This document shows, in pieces, positions 23,015 through 35,100 of a DNA stretch of 64,000 nt (positions are counted from its first letter, which is position 1; each line of letters begins with the position of its first letter). The translations under genes and the position numbers were made by a program. The notes under the pieces were generated by a model. That model saw only the letters and a list, made by a program, of their open reading frames with translations, was not told the DNA's origin and made no database searches. Source of the stretch: Mycosarcoma maydis (lineage: Eukaryota > Basidiomycota > Ustilaginomycetes > Ustilaginales); NCBI RefSeq assembly GCF_000328475.2, contig NC_026486.1, forward strand, positions 434,001 through 498,000, in the 5' to 3' direction.

Positions 23015-24848
23015 GGCTGCTGTTGATTGCCAGAGACAGGGGAAAATGGCGTTTCGAAAGATACAGTGCCGATCTTATAAGAGGAGGATAGGACTGGTAC
23101 TACCCGAAAGAACTTGCATAATAACGTTGTGAAGTTCGTTGCCACTATTGTAGAGTGTAGATTGTTGCTTTGAGACGGCGGAGACACTTGAGGAAGCTGC
23201 TGAAGGGAAAAGAAGCTGTACGAGGGAAGCTCTTTTGTATTGACCAGCTGAGAGGAAAGGACAAGGAAGGGCGCGTCGACCGTCTGAGCTCTTTCTGGTA
23301 GGCAAGAAGACTGATCGACAAGCGAGCAAACAGGTGCCAAACGGGTGCCACAGGCAGCGACCTTGAACCGACAAGGTCTACTTTGCTCCCTGTAGAGCGA
23401 AGCAGCGAGAAACGCTGCGCATCTCCTGCAACTTCTGGTTCAGAAAGCCAGCAGTCGGGTTCCGTTGCTTGTCATTCTCTGTGACATGCTATGCTGGCGC
23501 GAATCTCGCTCATAGGAGACTGACGCTGCATAGAAGCCGTGTTGAAGGTCTCGGGGATGGATTCTAAGGCGAGGTCCTGCAGCGATTCTCTAATCAAGTC
23601 GCATGGTTAGCAGCCAAAAGGCCAACAGAGGCCTCTAGCATATGAAATCTGAGCTGCGTTCTGCATGCTGTGGTGCAAAAGAGGCTGAAATCGTCCACTG
23701 CTGAAGGCACCTGCCTCTGCTCGGCTACTGAAGCGTACCTGTTGTCAGGGACTGGCACATCGGAGGCCGTTGAATGGCATTGGCATTTGAGCCACTGACC
23801 GCGCGCTTCAGAATGTCTGCGCATACAAGCGTCTTGCAGGATCGCAGGCTACCAAGGGAATGGACGAGCTGGAAAGGGTTTGAGATGACACTATGCGTTT
23901 TGCAGCGACCAAGCTGTTACACGCATCCTCTACCTGGCCGCAAGCCGACCCAGCTGTTCAGCGTTGCCTCGAAACTGCCCAGAACCTGAACGGTCTTAGA
24001 TCAAAGACGATTGACTGTGTCCTTTCTGCGACGCTGTTAGGTGAGACTCTATAGCGGTACTGAGTCCAAGTGCGTTTCCGAGAACTAGCCAGAGAAGAGC
24101 AGTGGAAGCAGCTGAAACACAATGTGTCGTTGCGCTAATCAACGACACTCGCTCGCTGTCAACAAGGCGACGTGGCCAAGGACACTTGATTTGACAGAAT
24201 TCGGGTTTGTGGCCACAAAAAAGATCTCTTCTTGTAATCACAAATCCCGTGGCGCAATGAAAGTGCGCGCAAGAAGTGTCGGCACAGAGTCGCTCCACTT
24301 CGTATCTTAGCAGCAACTACACGCACGCACAGCTGACGTTCGCTCTCGACTAGTACCTCAGCTCCCAATGTGATGCGAACCGGAGGAGAGGGAAAGGACA
24401 TCAAGGTAAGGGCATCGCAGCGAGGGTGTTTGACTGACTGACTGATTGCTGACAAGTTCCTCTAGGCATCTGTCACACGTTGCAATTCTTCTCTGAGCGG
24501 TCAACAACGAAGACACAGTCATGAGTCATGAGTGCTGTAGTACGAGACACACACTCCCCGTCTGCACCTTTGCTCGTCGATTGCTCATGAATCTTGTCCT
24601 CACTATCATTATAGAGTGGATGATTATATGCTCGTTGCAGAAGCGAGTTGGAGAAACGGGCTGGTGTCAATCATTATCAAGACAGGGATTTTTCTACATG
24701 CGCATTCATGCCCGCACATGACGGCTGCAGAGATTTAAGCAGGCAATAGAGCTAGAGCCCGGCTTCTACAGGCATTGTTGGCCCACGGTGGATGTATGCG
24801 CCACAGCAAATACATTGCAGATCGACCAACAGATAATCTTAATGACAT
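23015..24848. other. Spacer between the Rua1-like and Cms1 genes
   Basis: No gene is supported in this 1.8 kb, which lies upstream of the Rua1-like gene and downstream of Cms1. The open frames are short and without motifs. A TGAC/TGAT tetramer run lies near 24427-24446, and a doubled AGTCATGAGTCATGAG variant of the dispersed motif near 24519. Confidence 0.5.
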
Positions 24849-26001
24849 TCAGAAGAGGACCAATTTCGCTGGTGCCTTGGACCTTTTCAACGAAGCCATC
24901 ACTGCATCGAGCGCCAACAGCTTGATCAGCTCGTCTCGTGTCTCGAAGCTGTCAAAGACGTTGCGCTGCTTCGCATCTACCCACGTCTGGTCAATCACGA
25001 TAGCCTGAAGCGAGTCAAGCTGTAAACTGCCCGACGCAATTAGCGCTGCAACTCGCTGCGGTGTCCCAGCAGCAAGCGGGGTAGTGTGTTCGCGCAGCCA
25101 CGCCTCGTGCTCCTTGAGCTTGAAGTGGCGTGCGAATAGCTTAGCAACAGAGAATCCACCCAAAAGCTCCTTGGTGTTGCTATCTTTGATGACGGCTTTT
25201 CCCTCCTTCTGGCTTGCTGGAGCCTTATTGTCCTTGTCGAATTTGCGTCGTTTTGCGGATGCCGCAGATCGATGTTCGGCGTTAGAAGCTTCTGCCGAAT
25301 TCGGTAGCTGCGGTCCAACAGAACGCAGGCTTCGTGCAAGATCAGCAGCGCGCTGTGCATTTCCCGTCAGCATGATGAGTGCTGGACGTCCCGGTGAGCT
25401 GACGGAGGGGTGTTTGGCATCGTTGACGCTTCTGGCGGTGGTCGGCAGGCATAAACGCACAAAGTCGGCAAGAGTCTCGAGCGTTCGTGGACGATCAAAA
25501 GGGGTGGTATCAAGCAGCATTGCCTCTCGTAAGCGTAGCTCTTCCAGTTCGAGCTCGCTCAACTTGGCGAACGAGGCACTCTGTTTGGTTGCCAGGTAGT
25601 CGGCCTGCATGTCCGGCGGCTTTGTTGCCACGGATCCTATGCCTTGCGCGAACTCGGCGGATACAGCCGCTCTCTGAAAGTATAGGAATCGACAATCGTC
25701 AGCATGTGTACTTGAACGCATCTGAAGACTAAGGGTTGGGGCTGTACAAGCCAAGTGATGGACATACCTTTTGCTTTCGAGCCTTTTCTTTCTCCTTGCG
25801 TTTGCGTTTCTTGTCCTCCTTTCGTGCAGCTTCGTCCTTGCTTTCCTGTGAAGTTTGCTTAGGCGTTGTTGTATGACTTGCTGATGCTTCATTCAGATGT
25901 TCAGGCTCGCCTTGTATACTGACGGCTCCATCGTCGGAACCAGTGACGGATCCCGCGTCGCTCTCATCGAGGACATAGTTCTGCTCTAGTGTGTCGACCA
26001 T
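24849..26001 (-). CDS. CMS1: Cms1/CMSS1-like ribosome biogenesis protein
   Basis: Minus-strand exons 25768-26001 and 24849-25673 encode 352 residues; the donor is GTATGT, the acceptor TTTCAG, and the junction falls between codons. The first 78 residues are acidic and then strongly basic (RKEDKKRKRKEKEKARKQK), which resembles a nuclear or nucleolar signal. The second exon carries the family core: IMLTGNAQRAADLARSL, LFARHFKLKEHEAWL, TPQRVAALI, a DSLQAIVID strand and a FETRDEL motif. This looks like a degenerate helicase-like alpha/beta fold. Yeast Cms1 is found in 90S pre-ribosomes, so a role in small-subunit assembly is inferred. The gene is divergent from the Yng2-like gene, with 545 bp between the starts. 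Confidence 0.85.
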
Positions 26002-26546
26002 CTTTTGAGATAAGGACGAGTGTTCACGTCCAGAGCGATTCCAAGGCTCTCTTGTACGTGTATGTTCCGAGTCCGAAAGGGCTGAAGAGGGAGGGTACCA
26101 AGATTGCCGCGCTCCAAAATGAAGCGCTATATGCTGTTGACATTTGGCATAGTGGAGGAATTCGAGCAGGAAGAATCTATGGATCGGAAAATTTTGGGAC
26201 AGATCTCGGAACTCGGCATGAGAGGCTTGATAATGTGCAGTTCTTGTCACGTTCGCAAGCTGGACCCTTACCATCACCATCTCACCGTTATCTGGAACCG
26301 CAAGGCTCTGATATCTCGACTTCGACGTTGACTAGTGATCAGACCACTGTGAACGCCCAATTCACTCGCTCTGCATCGTATCGACGTGCATCTGCCCTTC
26401 GCACTTAGGTTTCTTGGATACGGCCGGAGTGTCAATGCAGCTTTCTCCTAATCCTTTTACGTTACTACGATCAAACTCGCTCCAATCGGATCTTGCAGCA
26501 AAAAGTCGGCATCAGAATCATTCATAAAGAGTTCAGACTCGACATT
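26002..26546. promoter_or_regulatory. Divergent promoter region of the Cms1 and Yng2-like genes
   Basis: The two start codons lie 545 bp apart on opposite strands. I see no TATA box. Open frames across the spacer (for example 25989-26408) have no features of proteins. Confidence 0.5.
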
Positions 26547-27569
26547 ATGATGTACATTGAGGATCCGGCAGAGATCGCTGCCATTGCGACCGAGTTCATC
26601 TCGAACTTGGACAACTTACCACAAGAGGTGAGCCATATGGTCAAGGAGATCGAACACAAGGATGCACAGATCCAAGAGCTACTCTCCAAGGTTACAGCAA
26701 GGGAAGCGCAACTGAAAGAAATACTGCAGAAGGGAGGGAGCGGCTTATCTAATCCGGCAGGCAGCCTTCCGGAAGCAGATCGGATCAAGGCGGAAAAGCT
26801 GACCGACAAGATTCGAAGTGACTATGGACGCGCGGATGAGTGGAGCTCACAGAAGGAAGCGTTGAGCCTGCGACTGTGGCGTGCGATCCATGCGCACCAG
26901 AAACATCTCAAAGAAGAGATGAACAAGATCAGTCCAGCAGTACTCAGCAACTACGCGTCGACAGCATCAATCGGAACACCGGTGGTGCCGTCGCTGTCCG
27001 CGTTGCCGGCAGCGTTAGCGGGCTTGAAGAGTCCTGCGGTGGAGATGGAGTCGCCACTAGCAGGTCTGAAGCGCAAGGGCAGCTTGCTGTCACCAGGTGT
27101 TGGTACCTTGATCCCAGGCACACCGATGAGTGCAGCTGCTCGGGCGAGAGCCGGCGGACGCACGACACCTCTTGACTCGGGCTCACCAGCGCCGCCCGAG
27201 CGAGGACTGGGAGGCGCAATACGAGGAGGCGGCGCCTCTCGCAAGGCACGCGGAGGATCGCTCTCTGCTAGTGGACCGGGACGATCAGGGCTTTCGCAGA
27301 GTACGGAGCTAGGAGGACTTGGTGGACTGGAGGGGTTCGAGGGCGAAGGAGGCGAGGGCGAGGAAGGCGAAGAGAAGGACGACACGCCGTACTGTTTTTG
27401 TCAGCGTGTGTCGTTCGGCGAAATGATCGGATGCGATAATGCGGAAAACGACCCAGACTGCAAGGAATGGTTCCATATCGGCTGCGTAGGTGTTACCAAG
27501 CCACTGCCGCAAAAATGGTATTGTTCGGAATGTCTGGCCAAGCTCAAGAACAAGCGTCGACGCCAGTGA
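26547..27569 (+). CDS. YNG2: ING-family PHD protein, Yng2-like (NuA4 subunit)
   Basis: This single exon encodes 340 residues from the tandem ATG at 26547; the frame upstream has no better start. The N-terminus (EDPAEIAAIATEFISNLDNLP, within residues 3-24) is the ING coiled-coil domain. It is followed by heptad-like helices to about residue 115, then a Gly/Ser/Ala linker and an acidic Gly-Glu run. A C4HC3 PHD finger fills residues about 281-329 (CFCQRVSFGEMIGCD, then CKEWFHIGC and WYCSEC), and the protein ends in a basic KNKRRRQ tail. ING PHD fingers read histone H3 trimethyl-Lys4. Yng2 anchors the Piccolo module of the NuA4 histone acetyltransferase. The assignment among ING paralogues (Yng1, Yng2, Pho23) is less certain than the family. 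Confidence 0.85.
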   Translation: MMYIEDPAEIAAIATEFISNLDNLPQEVSHMVKEIEHKDAQIQELLSKVTAREAQLKEILQKGGSGLSNPAGSLPEADRIKAEKLTDKIRSDYGRADEWSSQKEALSLRLWRAIHAHQKHLKEEMNKISPAVLSNYASTASIGTPVVPSLSALPAALAGLKSPAVEMESPLAGLKRKGSLLSPGVGTLIPGTPMSAAARARAGGRTTPLDSGSPAPPERGLGGAIRGGGASRKARGGSLSASGPGRSGLSQSTELGGLGGLEGFEGEGGEGEEGEEKDDTPYCFCQRVSFGEMIGCDNAENDPDCKEWFHIGCVGVTKPLPQKWYCSECLAKLKNKRRRQ

Positions 27570-28080
27570 TTCGATCAACATTGATCTCTGGGCTCGTCGA
27601 TCGGTTGGCTGGCTGACTCTTTTCGCGCATCTTGTGTACACTACTTTGCATAATGATACCCCTGTGATATGAAAGATGTTTGGAATGCCATTCGTGATTG
27701 TAACTAACTCACAACGGCTCTCGTGGCAGCAAGCCAAGAAAATGAATTGCAAAAGCCACTGTCCGATCTGCGCCAGAGTCGGAATGAATTTGAGCCTTGC
27801 GGCACGAGGAGTGCGGCCTTTGAAATAACCGCGAACCATACGCCGAGACAGAGGAGGCGACGAGAGGAGCTTGACTTTTCTCATGCAATCAAAATGAACT
27901 AACTGTATTTGCTGCTCGACTGACGACTGATTGGCCCGATCCAGCCCTAGAAACGCTAGCGAGCGGCCATACTGTGTACTGTACACACCATTCACGACTT
28001 GCGGCCAAGGAAAAGTCGGAAATGCACGAAGAGGATGGCTTGCTCTCGACTTTTCACAGCGAATTAAATATTACTATATG

Positions 28081-28141
28081 AATCGTGAATACAATCACGA
28101 ATCGTGCATCACGAATTTGTTTGGTCTAATCGTGAATCACA
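28081..28141. repeat. Cluster of AATCGTG/AATCACG heptamers
   Basis: AATCGTG occurs at 28081, AATCACG at 28093, AATCGTG at 28100, CATCACG at 28107 and AATCGTG at 28128, all within 61 bp. The 28093-28106 pair forms the near-palindrome CACGAATCGTG. The cluster lies about 1 kb upstream of CAD. Confidence 0.8.
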
Positions 28142-28684
28142 GAACGAATTGAAAACAAAAGTTCGAGGCATACGTGCACGAGATGAAGTCTGAAGCAGAA
28201 GCAGCTTTTCGCGCGACAGCTTCCTTCACGAATCACGAAAATGGTACAGTAATTGTGTGTGACTCGTCGTGCTGGCTGATCATATGAATCGTGAATAAGT
28301 TGGCAATTTAGATGGGAACAGAGGCACAGCGATTCCAAATACTCTTGACTAAATTAAGTTATCTAACTGTATGTGCGGCTGCGTCAGATCTTTGAATGTT
28401 CGAAACTTGAAACCAATCGTGAATTTCGGGTCTGGGTCTTGAAAGAGAGAGGGAGGAGACGAACAAATGCCGTTGTGCTGCGGGCAACTCGAAAAATCTC
28501 TTAAGCGAGCATCGATTTTCATTGGAAGCAACATTCACTCACACTGACAGAGAGATTCATCATCACAAGTCTCTTTGGGGGGTCAGACAATTTTGCCTGT
28601 CGATTTTTGATTTTTTTTTTGGTGGGTTCTCCCGTCTTCGCGGCTGGTCTGTGGGCAACTTGGTGCGTAGGCTGGCGCTCCCAC

Positions 28685-28742
28685 CATCTTCCTTCTTCTC
28701 TTCTTCCTTCTTCCTCCTCCTCTCCTCCTTCCTTCCTCTCTT
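28685..28742 (+). repeat. Polypyrimidine tract (CTTCC/CTTCT)
   Basis: These are 58 bases of almost only C and T, with imperfect CTTCTT and CTCCTCC repeats, about 440 bp before the CAD start codon. Such tracts are common near fungal transcription starts. Confidence 0.7.
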
Positions 28743-29179
28743 AGCGAGCACAACACACAACGCAAGACAGGAAGGAGGTCGAAACGAGGTTCAAGAACTC
28801 GATTCTGATCTGCCAATCCAAATCGCACCCTTGACGCCTTCTCCTTCCTTGATTTGTGTTCATCGTCCATCATCATCGTTTCTTCCAACGTCGCTTTTGC
28901 GTTCGTTTTCCACCAAGAAGTCTTGTTTCATCGTTTGCAACGAATCTTCTCATACCCCGCATATCCCTAACGGTCCCCGCGCCCCCTTGCGGAGATCTTC
29001 ATCCCAAAAGTAACCTCTATCTGTGCGGCTTTGTTGCTGTTCGAGGTTTATCACCCTCTTTCCAGTCCTCTTTCGTAGTCTTTCTTCTTCCGACCTCCTG
29101 TCGTATTCCAGGGGAATCGCATCGTCCTTTCACCTCTTTGTCTAAACGCATCCTCTTCCCTTTTCTTTAGACTTTCAAC

Positions 29180-32100
29180 ATGGCCACCCCTTCGCTGGGC
29201 GCAGGCCCGATGGCCTCGGCCGCCAATGGCCACACCGCTCTTTTCCCTCCCGCTACTAGCCCTCCCCTGGGTCAGGAGGACAGCACCGAGATGGTTCTCG
29301 AACTCGCCGATGGCACCGCTTACCGAGGAATTAGCTTCGGTGCCGAAGGCAAGTCCGTCTCAGGTGAATGTGTCTTCCAGACTGGTAAGTCGTGTCTCGC
29401 TCCTGCCTTTGATCTTCCCTCTGTCGATCAACGGAGTACGACAGCCCATCTAACGCGCTCTCTGCATTGCCTCCCACCTCACCAATTACAGGTATGGTTG
29501 GCTATGTCGAGTCGATCACCGACCCTTCCTACGAGGGCCAGATCCTCGTCCTCACTTTCCCCCTCGCCGGCAACTATGGTGTGCCTAGCCGAGAGGAGGC
29601 TACGCAGAGCATCCAGAAACTGCTTGCCTCTCCCTTCGAGTCGAGCCGCATTCACGTGGCCGGTCTCGTCGTGTCGTACTACAGTCACGAGTTCAGCCAC
29701 TACCTCGCACAGACCGGTCTCTCGGAATGGCTCAAGGAGAGCGGCGTCCCCGCCATCTACGGCATTGACACCCGAGCCTTGACCAAGAAAATCCGAAACC
29801 AGGGAAGCATGCTCGGCAAGTTGCTCATGCCCCAGCCTGGCGCCTCCATTGCCGATGCTGCTGCTGCTGGTGACTGGCGCATGGCGGTCGTCGACCTCCC
29901 CTTCGCCGACCCCAACGCCCAGAACCTGGTCGCTCGTGTTTCGTGCAAGAAGCCCCAGCTCTACACCCCTGCCAACACCGCTTCCGGCGAGTCGCTCGGC
30001 AAGTTCGAGGCTCCTCTCCTCCACCCCTCTGGTCGTCCCATCCGCATCCTGGCCCTCGATGTCGGCATGAAGTATAACCAGATTCGATGCTTCACCTCGC
30101 GTGGTGTCGAGCTCAAGGTGGTCCCTTGGGACTACGACTTTCTCGCCGAGTCCGAGGCCTTCGACGGTCTCTTCATCTCCAACGGTCCCGGTGACCCTGT
30201 CTCATGCGGTCCGACCATTGCCCGCATCGCCGAGCTTCTCAAGCTCAAGGGTGCCAACAAGATCCCCGTCTTTGGTATCTGTCNNNNNNNNNNNNNNNNN
30301 NNNNNNNNNNNNNNNNNNNNNNNNNNNNNNNNNNNNNNNNNNNNNNNNNNNNNNNNNNNNNNNNNNNNNNNNNNNNNNNNNNNATTCCCCTGTACCGACC
30401 AGATCAGTGGCCGCTGCTACATACCCTTTCAGAATCACGGTTACGCCGTCAACGCAGACACCCTCCCCGCCGGCTGGAAGCCTCTCTTCTCCAACGCCAA
30501 CGATGACACCAATGAGGGCATCTACTGCACCGAGGGACCCTTCTTCAGTGTCCAGTTCCACCCAGAGAGCACCCCTGGTCCTCGTGACACCGAGTTCCTC
30601 TTTGACGTCTTCATTCGCAGTGTCGTCGATTGCGCTGCCGTCAAGGCCGCTCCGGGTGCCACCCCTGCCACCATCTTGCCTCCCGTCGGATTCACCGGTG
30701 GTCTTCTCGCCGACAATGCTGCTGCCACTCCCCGTGTTCGCGTGCGCAAGGTGCTCGTCCTCGGATCCGGTGGTCTTAGCATTGGTCAGGCCGGTGAGTT
30801 TGACTACTCGGGCTCGCAGGCCATCAAGGCGCTCAAAGAGGAAGGCATCTACACGGTTCTCATCAATCCCAACATCGCCACCATCCAGACCTCGTCGGGT
30901 CTCGCCGATAAGGTATACTTCCTGCCCGTCACCCCCGAGTTTGTGCTCAAGGTCATTGAGCATGAGCGTCCTGATGGTATCTACTGCACCTTTGGTGGTC
31001 AGACGGCGCTCAATGTCGGTATCAAGATCAAGGACCACCTGCCCAAACTCGGTGTTCGCGTTCTCGGTACTCCCATCGAGACCATCATCACTACCGAGGA
31101 TCGCGACCTCTTCGCCAGAGCCATGGAGGAGATCGGCGAGAAGTGCGCTCCCTCGGCCGCCGCTAACAACTGGGACGAGGCTCTTGAAGCTGCTCAGTCC
31201 ATCGGCTTCCCCGTCATTGTGCGTGCTGCTTTCGCTCTTGGCGGTCTCGGCTCAGGTTTCGCCAACAACGTTGACGAGCTCCGCAAGCTCTGCGCCGCTG
31301 CCTTTGCCAACTCGCCTCAGGTCCTCGTCGAAAAGTCGATGAAAGGTTGGAAGGAAGTCGAGTACGAAGTAGTTCGTGATTGCCGCAACAACTGCATCAC
31401 CGTCTGTAACATGGAAAACTTTGACCCTCTTGGTGTCCACACGGGTGACTCGATCGTCATTGCTCCCTCGCAGACGCTCAGCGATGACGACTACAACATG
31501 CTCCGAACCACCGCCGTCAATGTGATCCGTCACCTCGGCGTCGTTGGAGAGTGCAACATCCAATACGCTCTCAACCCGCACAAGCGCGAGTACTGCATCA
31601 TCGAGGTTAACGCCCGTCTCTCACGATCGTCGGCGCTCGCTTCCAAGGCCACCGGTTACCCCCTCGCCTTCATTGCTGCCAAGCTCGGTCTCAACATCCC
31701 CCTCAACGAGATTCGCAACAGCGTGACGCGCGAGACGAGTGCCTGCTTTGAGCCCTCGCTCGACTACGTCGTCACCAAATTCCCTCGTTGGGACTTGCGC
31801 AAGTTTGTGCGTGTCAGCAGCAAGCTTGGCTCGTCCATGAAGAGTGTCGGTGAAGTTATGAGCATTGGTCGAACCTTTGAAGAGTCGATCCAGAAGGCGA
31901 TTCGATCCGTCGACTACGCGCACGACGGTTTCAGCCAGAACGACATTGTCGACGACGAGGACATTGATGAGGAGCTCGCCAATCCCACCGACAGGCGCAT
32001 GTTTGCCATCGCTAACGCCATGGCAAAGGGCTACTCGGTCGACAAGATTCACCAATTGAGCAACATCGACCGATGGTTCCTTAGCAAGCTTATGCGCATC

Positions 32101-35100
32101 ATGAACGCCAGCAAGGTGTTTGCCACCCACAACGCTGCCGACTTCCCACCTGCTATGCTTCGCCAGGCCAAGCAGCTCGGTTTCTCGGATAAGCAGCTCG
32201 CCAAGGCGCTCAACTCGACTGAGCTTGCCGTTCGCAAGATGCGTCAGGAGCATGCCATTATGCCCTTCGTCAAGCAGATCGACACGGTCGCCGCCGAGTT
32301 CCCCGCTTACACCAACTACCTATACACAACCTACAACGCTGTCGAGCATGACATCAGCTTCGGTGACAAGGGTGTTATGGTGCTTGGTTCTGGTGTCTAT
32401 CGTATCGGTTCCTCGGTCGAATTCGACTGGTGTGCTGTTCGTGCCATCCGAACCCTCCGACAGCGCGGTTTCAAGACGATCATGGTCAACTACAACCCCG
32501 AGACTGTCTCGACTGACTACGACGAGGCAGATCGCCTCTACTTTGAAAACATCTCACTCGAGACCGTGCTCGACATTTACGATACGGAGCAGTCGGCTGG
32601 TGTTATCATGTCGATGGGTGGTCAGACGCCCAACAACATTGCGCTGCCGCTCTACCGCCAGAACGTCAAAGTGCTCGGTACTTCGCCCGAGATGATTGAC
32701 ATGGCCGAGAACCGATACAAGTTTTCGCGTATGCTCGACAAGATCGGCGTCGACCAACCCATGTGGAAGGAGCTGACCAGCTTCGAGGAGGCCCAGTCGG
32801 CCTGTGCCCGCTTCGGCTACCCCGTGTTGGTACGTCCCTCGTACGTTCTCAGTGGTGCCGCCATGAACGTCGTTTATTCGCCTGAGGACCTCAACAGCTA
32901 CTTGTCCCAGGCCTCGGCTATCAACCGCGAGCATCCCGTCGTCATCACCAAGTATCTCGAGGGCGCCAAGGAGATCGAGATGGATGCCGTCGCCAAGGAT
33001 GGCCGACTGATGATGCACTACATTTCCGAACACGTCGAGAATGCTGGTGTTCACTCTGGTGACGCCACGCTCATCTTGCCTCCGCAGGACTTGGACCCCG
33101 AGACGGTCCGCCGCATTGAGGTTGCCACTGCCAAGATCGCTGCTTCGCTCCACATCACCGGTCCTATGAACATCCAGTTCATCGCCAAGAACAATGACAT
33201 CAAGGTCATCGAGTGTAACGTTCGTGCTTCACGATCGTTCCCCTTCGTCAGTAAGGTCACAGGCGTCGACGCCATCCAGATGGCTACCGACCTGATGCTG
33301 GACCTTCCCGTCGAGGCTTACCCCAAGGTTGATCTGCCGCGCAACTACGTCGGTGTCAAGGTGCCCCAATTCAGTTTCAGCCGTCTCGCTGGCGCTGACC
33401 CAATTCTCGGTGTCGAGATGGCTTCAACCGGTGAAGTGGCCTGTTTCGGTCGCGACAAGTACGAAGCCTACCTCAAGGCCATGATCGCTTCGGGCATCCG
33501 CCTCCCTACCAAGAATGTCTTGCTCAGCATTGGTTCGTACAGCGAAAAGCAGGAGCTGCTGCCTGCTGTCCGTACGCTCCACCAGCTCGGGTTTACGCTC
33601 TACGGTTCGTCGGGTTCGGCTGACTTCTACTCGGAGCAGGGTATCCCCGTCGTCCACCTCGAGGCACTGCCCGAAGACGATGAGTCCAAGTTCGAGGACA
33701 CGGCCAAGGCATCCTACTCGCTGCTTACCCACCTTACCCAGGGCCTTTCGTCGCTCTTCATCTCCCTGCCAAGCAAGAACAAATACCGTCGTCCTGTGTC
33801 GTTCACCTCGATGGGTTACCGAGCTCGTCGGCTGGCGATCGACCGATCCATCCCGCTCATCACCAATGTCAAGAATGCCAAGCTCTTTGTCGAGGCGCTT
33901 GCCCGCCACCGCAAGGCAAACTCGAACTTCGACATTTCGCCTGTCGACTTCAAGACGAGCCATACTGCTTTTACCCTGCCCGGTCTCATTAACGTCAACG
34001 CGTTTGTACCCAGCATCGCTGATGGCAAGGTGAGCGCAGACGAACTTGCCGCCGTCACCCGTGCTTCGATCGCTGGTGGTTTCACCACGGTCCAGGTGAT
34101 GCCTGCCGGTGTTTCATCGAGTATTATCGACGCTGCTTCGCTCGCCAATGCCGAGAGCAAGATTGCCGGCGGCGCCCACTGCGATGTTTCGCTCGGCGTT
34201 TCTGCCACTGCTGACAACCACGAGTCGATTGATCAGCTCGCTGACAGTGCACGCTCGCTGCTCGTCTCATTCAACGGTCTCGGTTCGAACGTCAGCAAGG
34301 CAGCTGCTATCGCTTCGCACTTTGCTTCGTGGCCAGCGGAACGTCCCATTGTAACTGACGCCCGCAATACCGATCTCGCCTCGGTGCTCTTGCTGGCCAG
34401 CCTCAACAACCGCTCGATCCATGTCACCAACGTGCTTTCGCGCGACGACATCCACCTCATTGCGCTAGCCAAGGCCAAGGGTCTGCAGGTGACGTGCGAC
34501 GTTGCGGTCTACGCGCTCTTCTTTACCACCGAGATGTATCCTCAGGCCACCTGTCTGCCCTCGGCGGATGACCAGAAGGCGCTGTGGGAGAAACTCGACG
34601 ATATTGACATGTTCTCGATCGGCAGTACCCCCTATCAGCTTGCCAAGGAAATTGGCGAGGTGGCTGCGCCTCAGTCGGGTATCGAGGAGACGCTCTTGTT
34701 GCTGCTCGATGCAGTCAACGAGCACCGACTCACGCTAGACGACATTCTTCTGAGGCTGTACACCAAGCCCATGGAGATCTTTGGTGTTCAGGCACAGGCA
34801 AACACACAGGTCGAGATCGAGATTGACCGGCCTACCGCATTTGTGCGCCGCGATTACTGGTCTCCTCTCGAGTCGCGCGCCACGGTGGGCTCGATCAACC
34901 GTGTGACGTTCAAGGGCAAGACCGTGTTTGTCGACGGTGAGGTGCTTTCGGACTCGACACTGGGCAGCAACGTCAGCAGCATCGCTAAGGTCGCCAAGCA
35001 AGCCAAGTCGACCGGCCGACGTGTGTCGTTCTCTGCCGTTACCGCCGCTACTGGCTCTAGTGTGGTTTCAGCTCAGGATGCTCCCATGTCGCCTCCTCCA

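Larger units (their letters stand above)
27570..29179 (+). promoter_or_regulatory. Spacer and pyrimidine-rich leader upstream of CAD
   Basis: This 1.6-kb spacer has no supported gene. Its left part carries a dense set of dispersed motifs (about 27692, 28081-28141, 28226, 28284 and 28418). From about 28600 to the CAD start the plus strand is C/T-rich, with a nearly pure CTTCC/CTTCT tract at 28685-28742. This is probably the core promoter and transcribed leader of CAD. No canonical TATA box was seen. Confidence 0.55.

Noticed and set aside
27309..27995. A 228-codon minus-strand frame overlapping the PHD gene end
   Set aside because: The part overlapping Yng2 is a shadow; the rest lies in a spacer with no motif, and its composition looks random.
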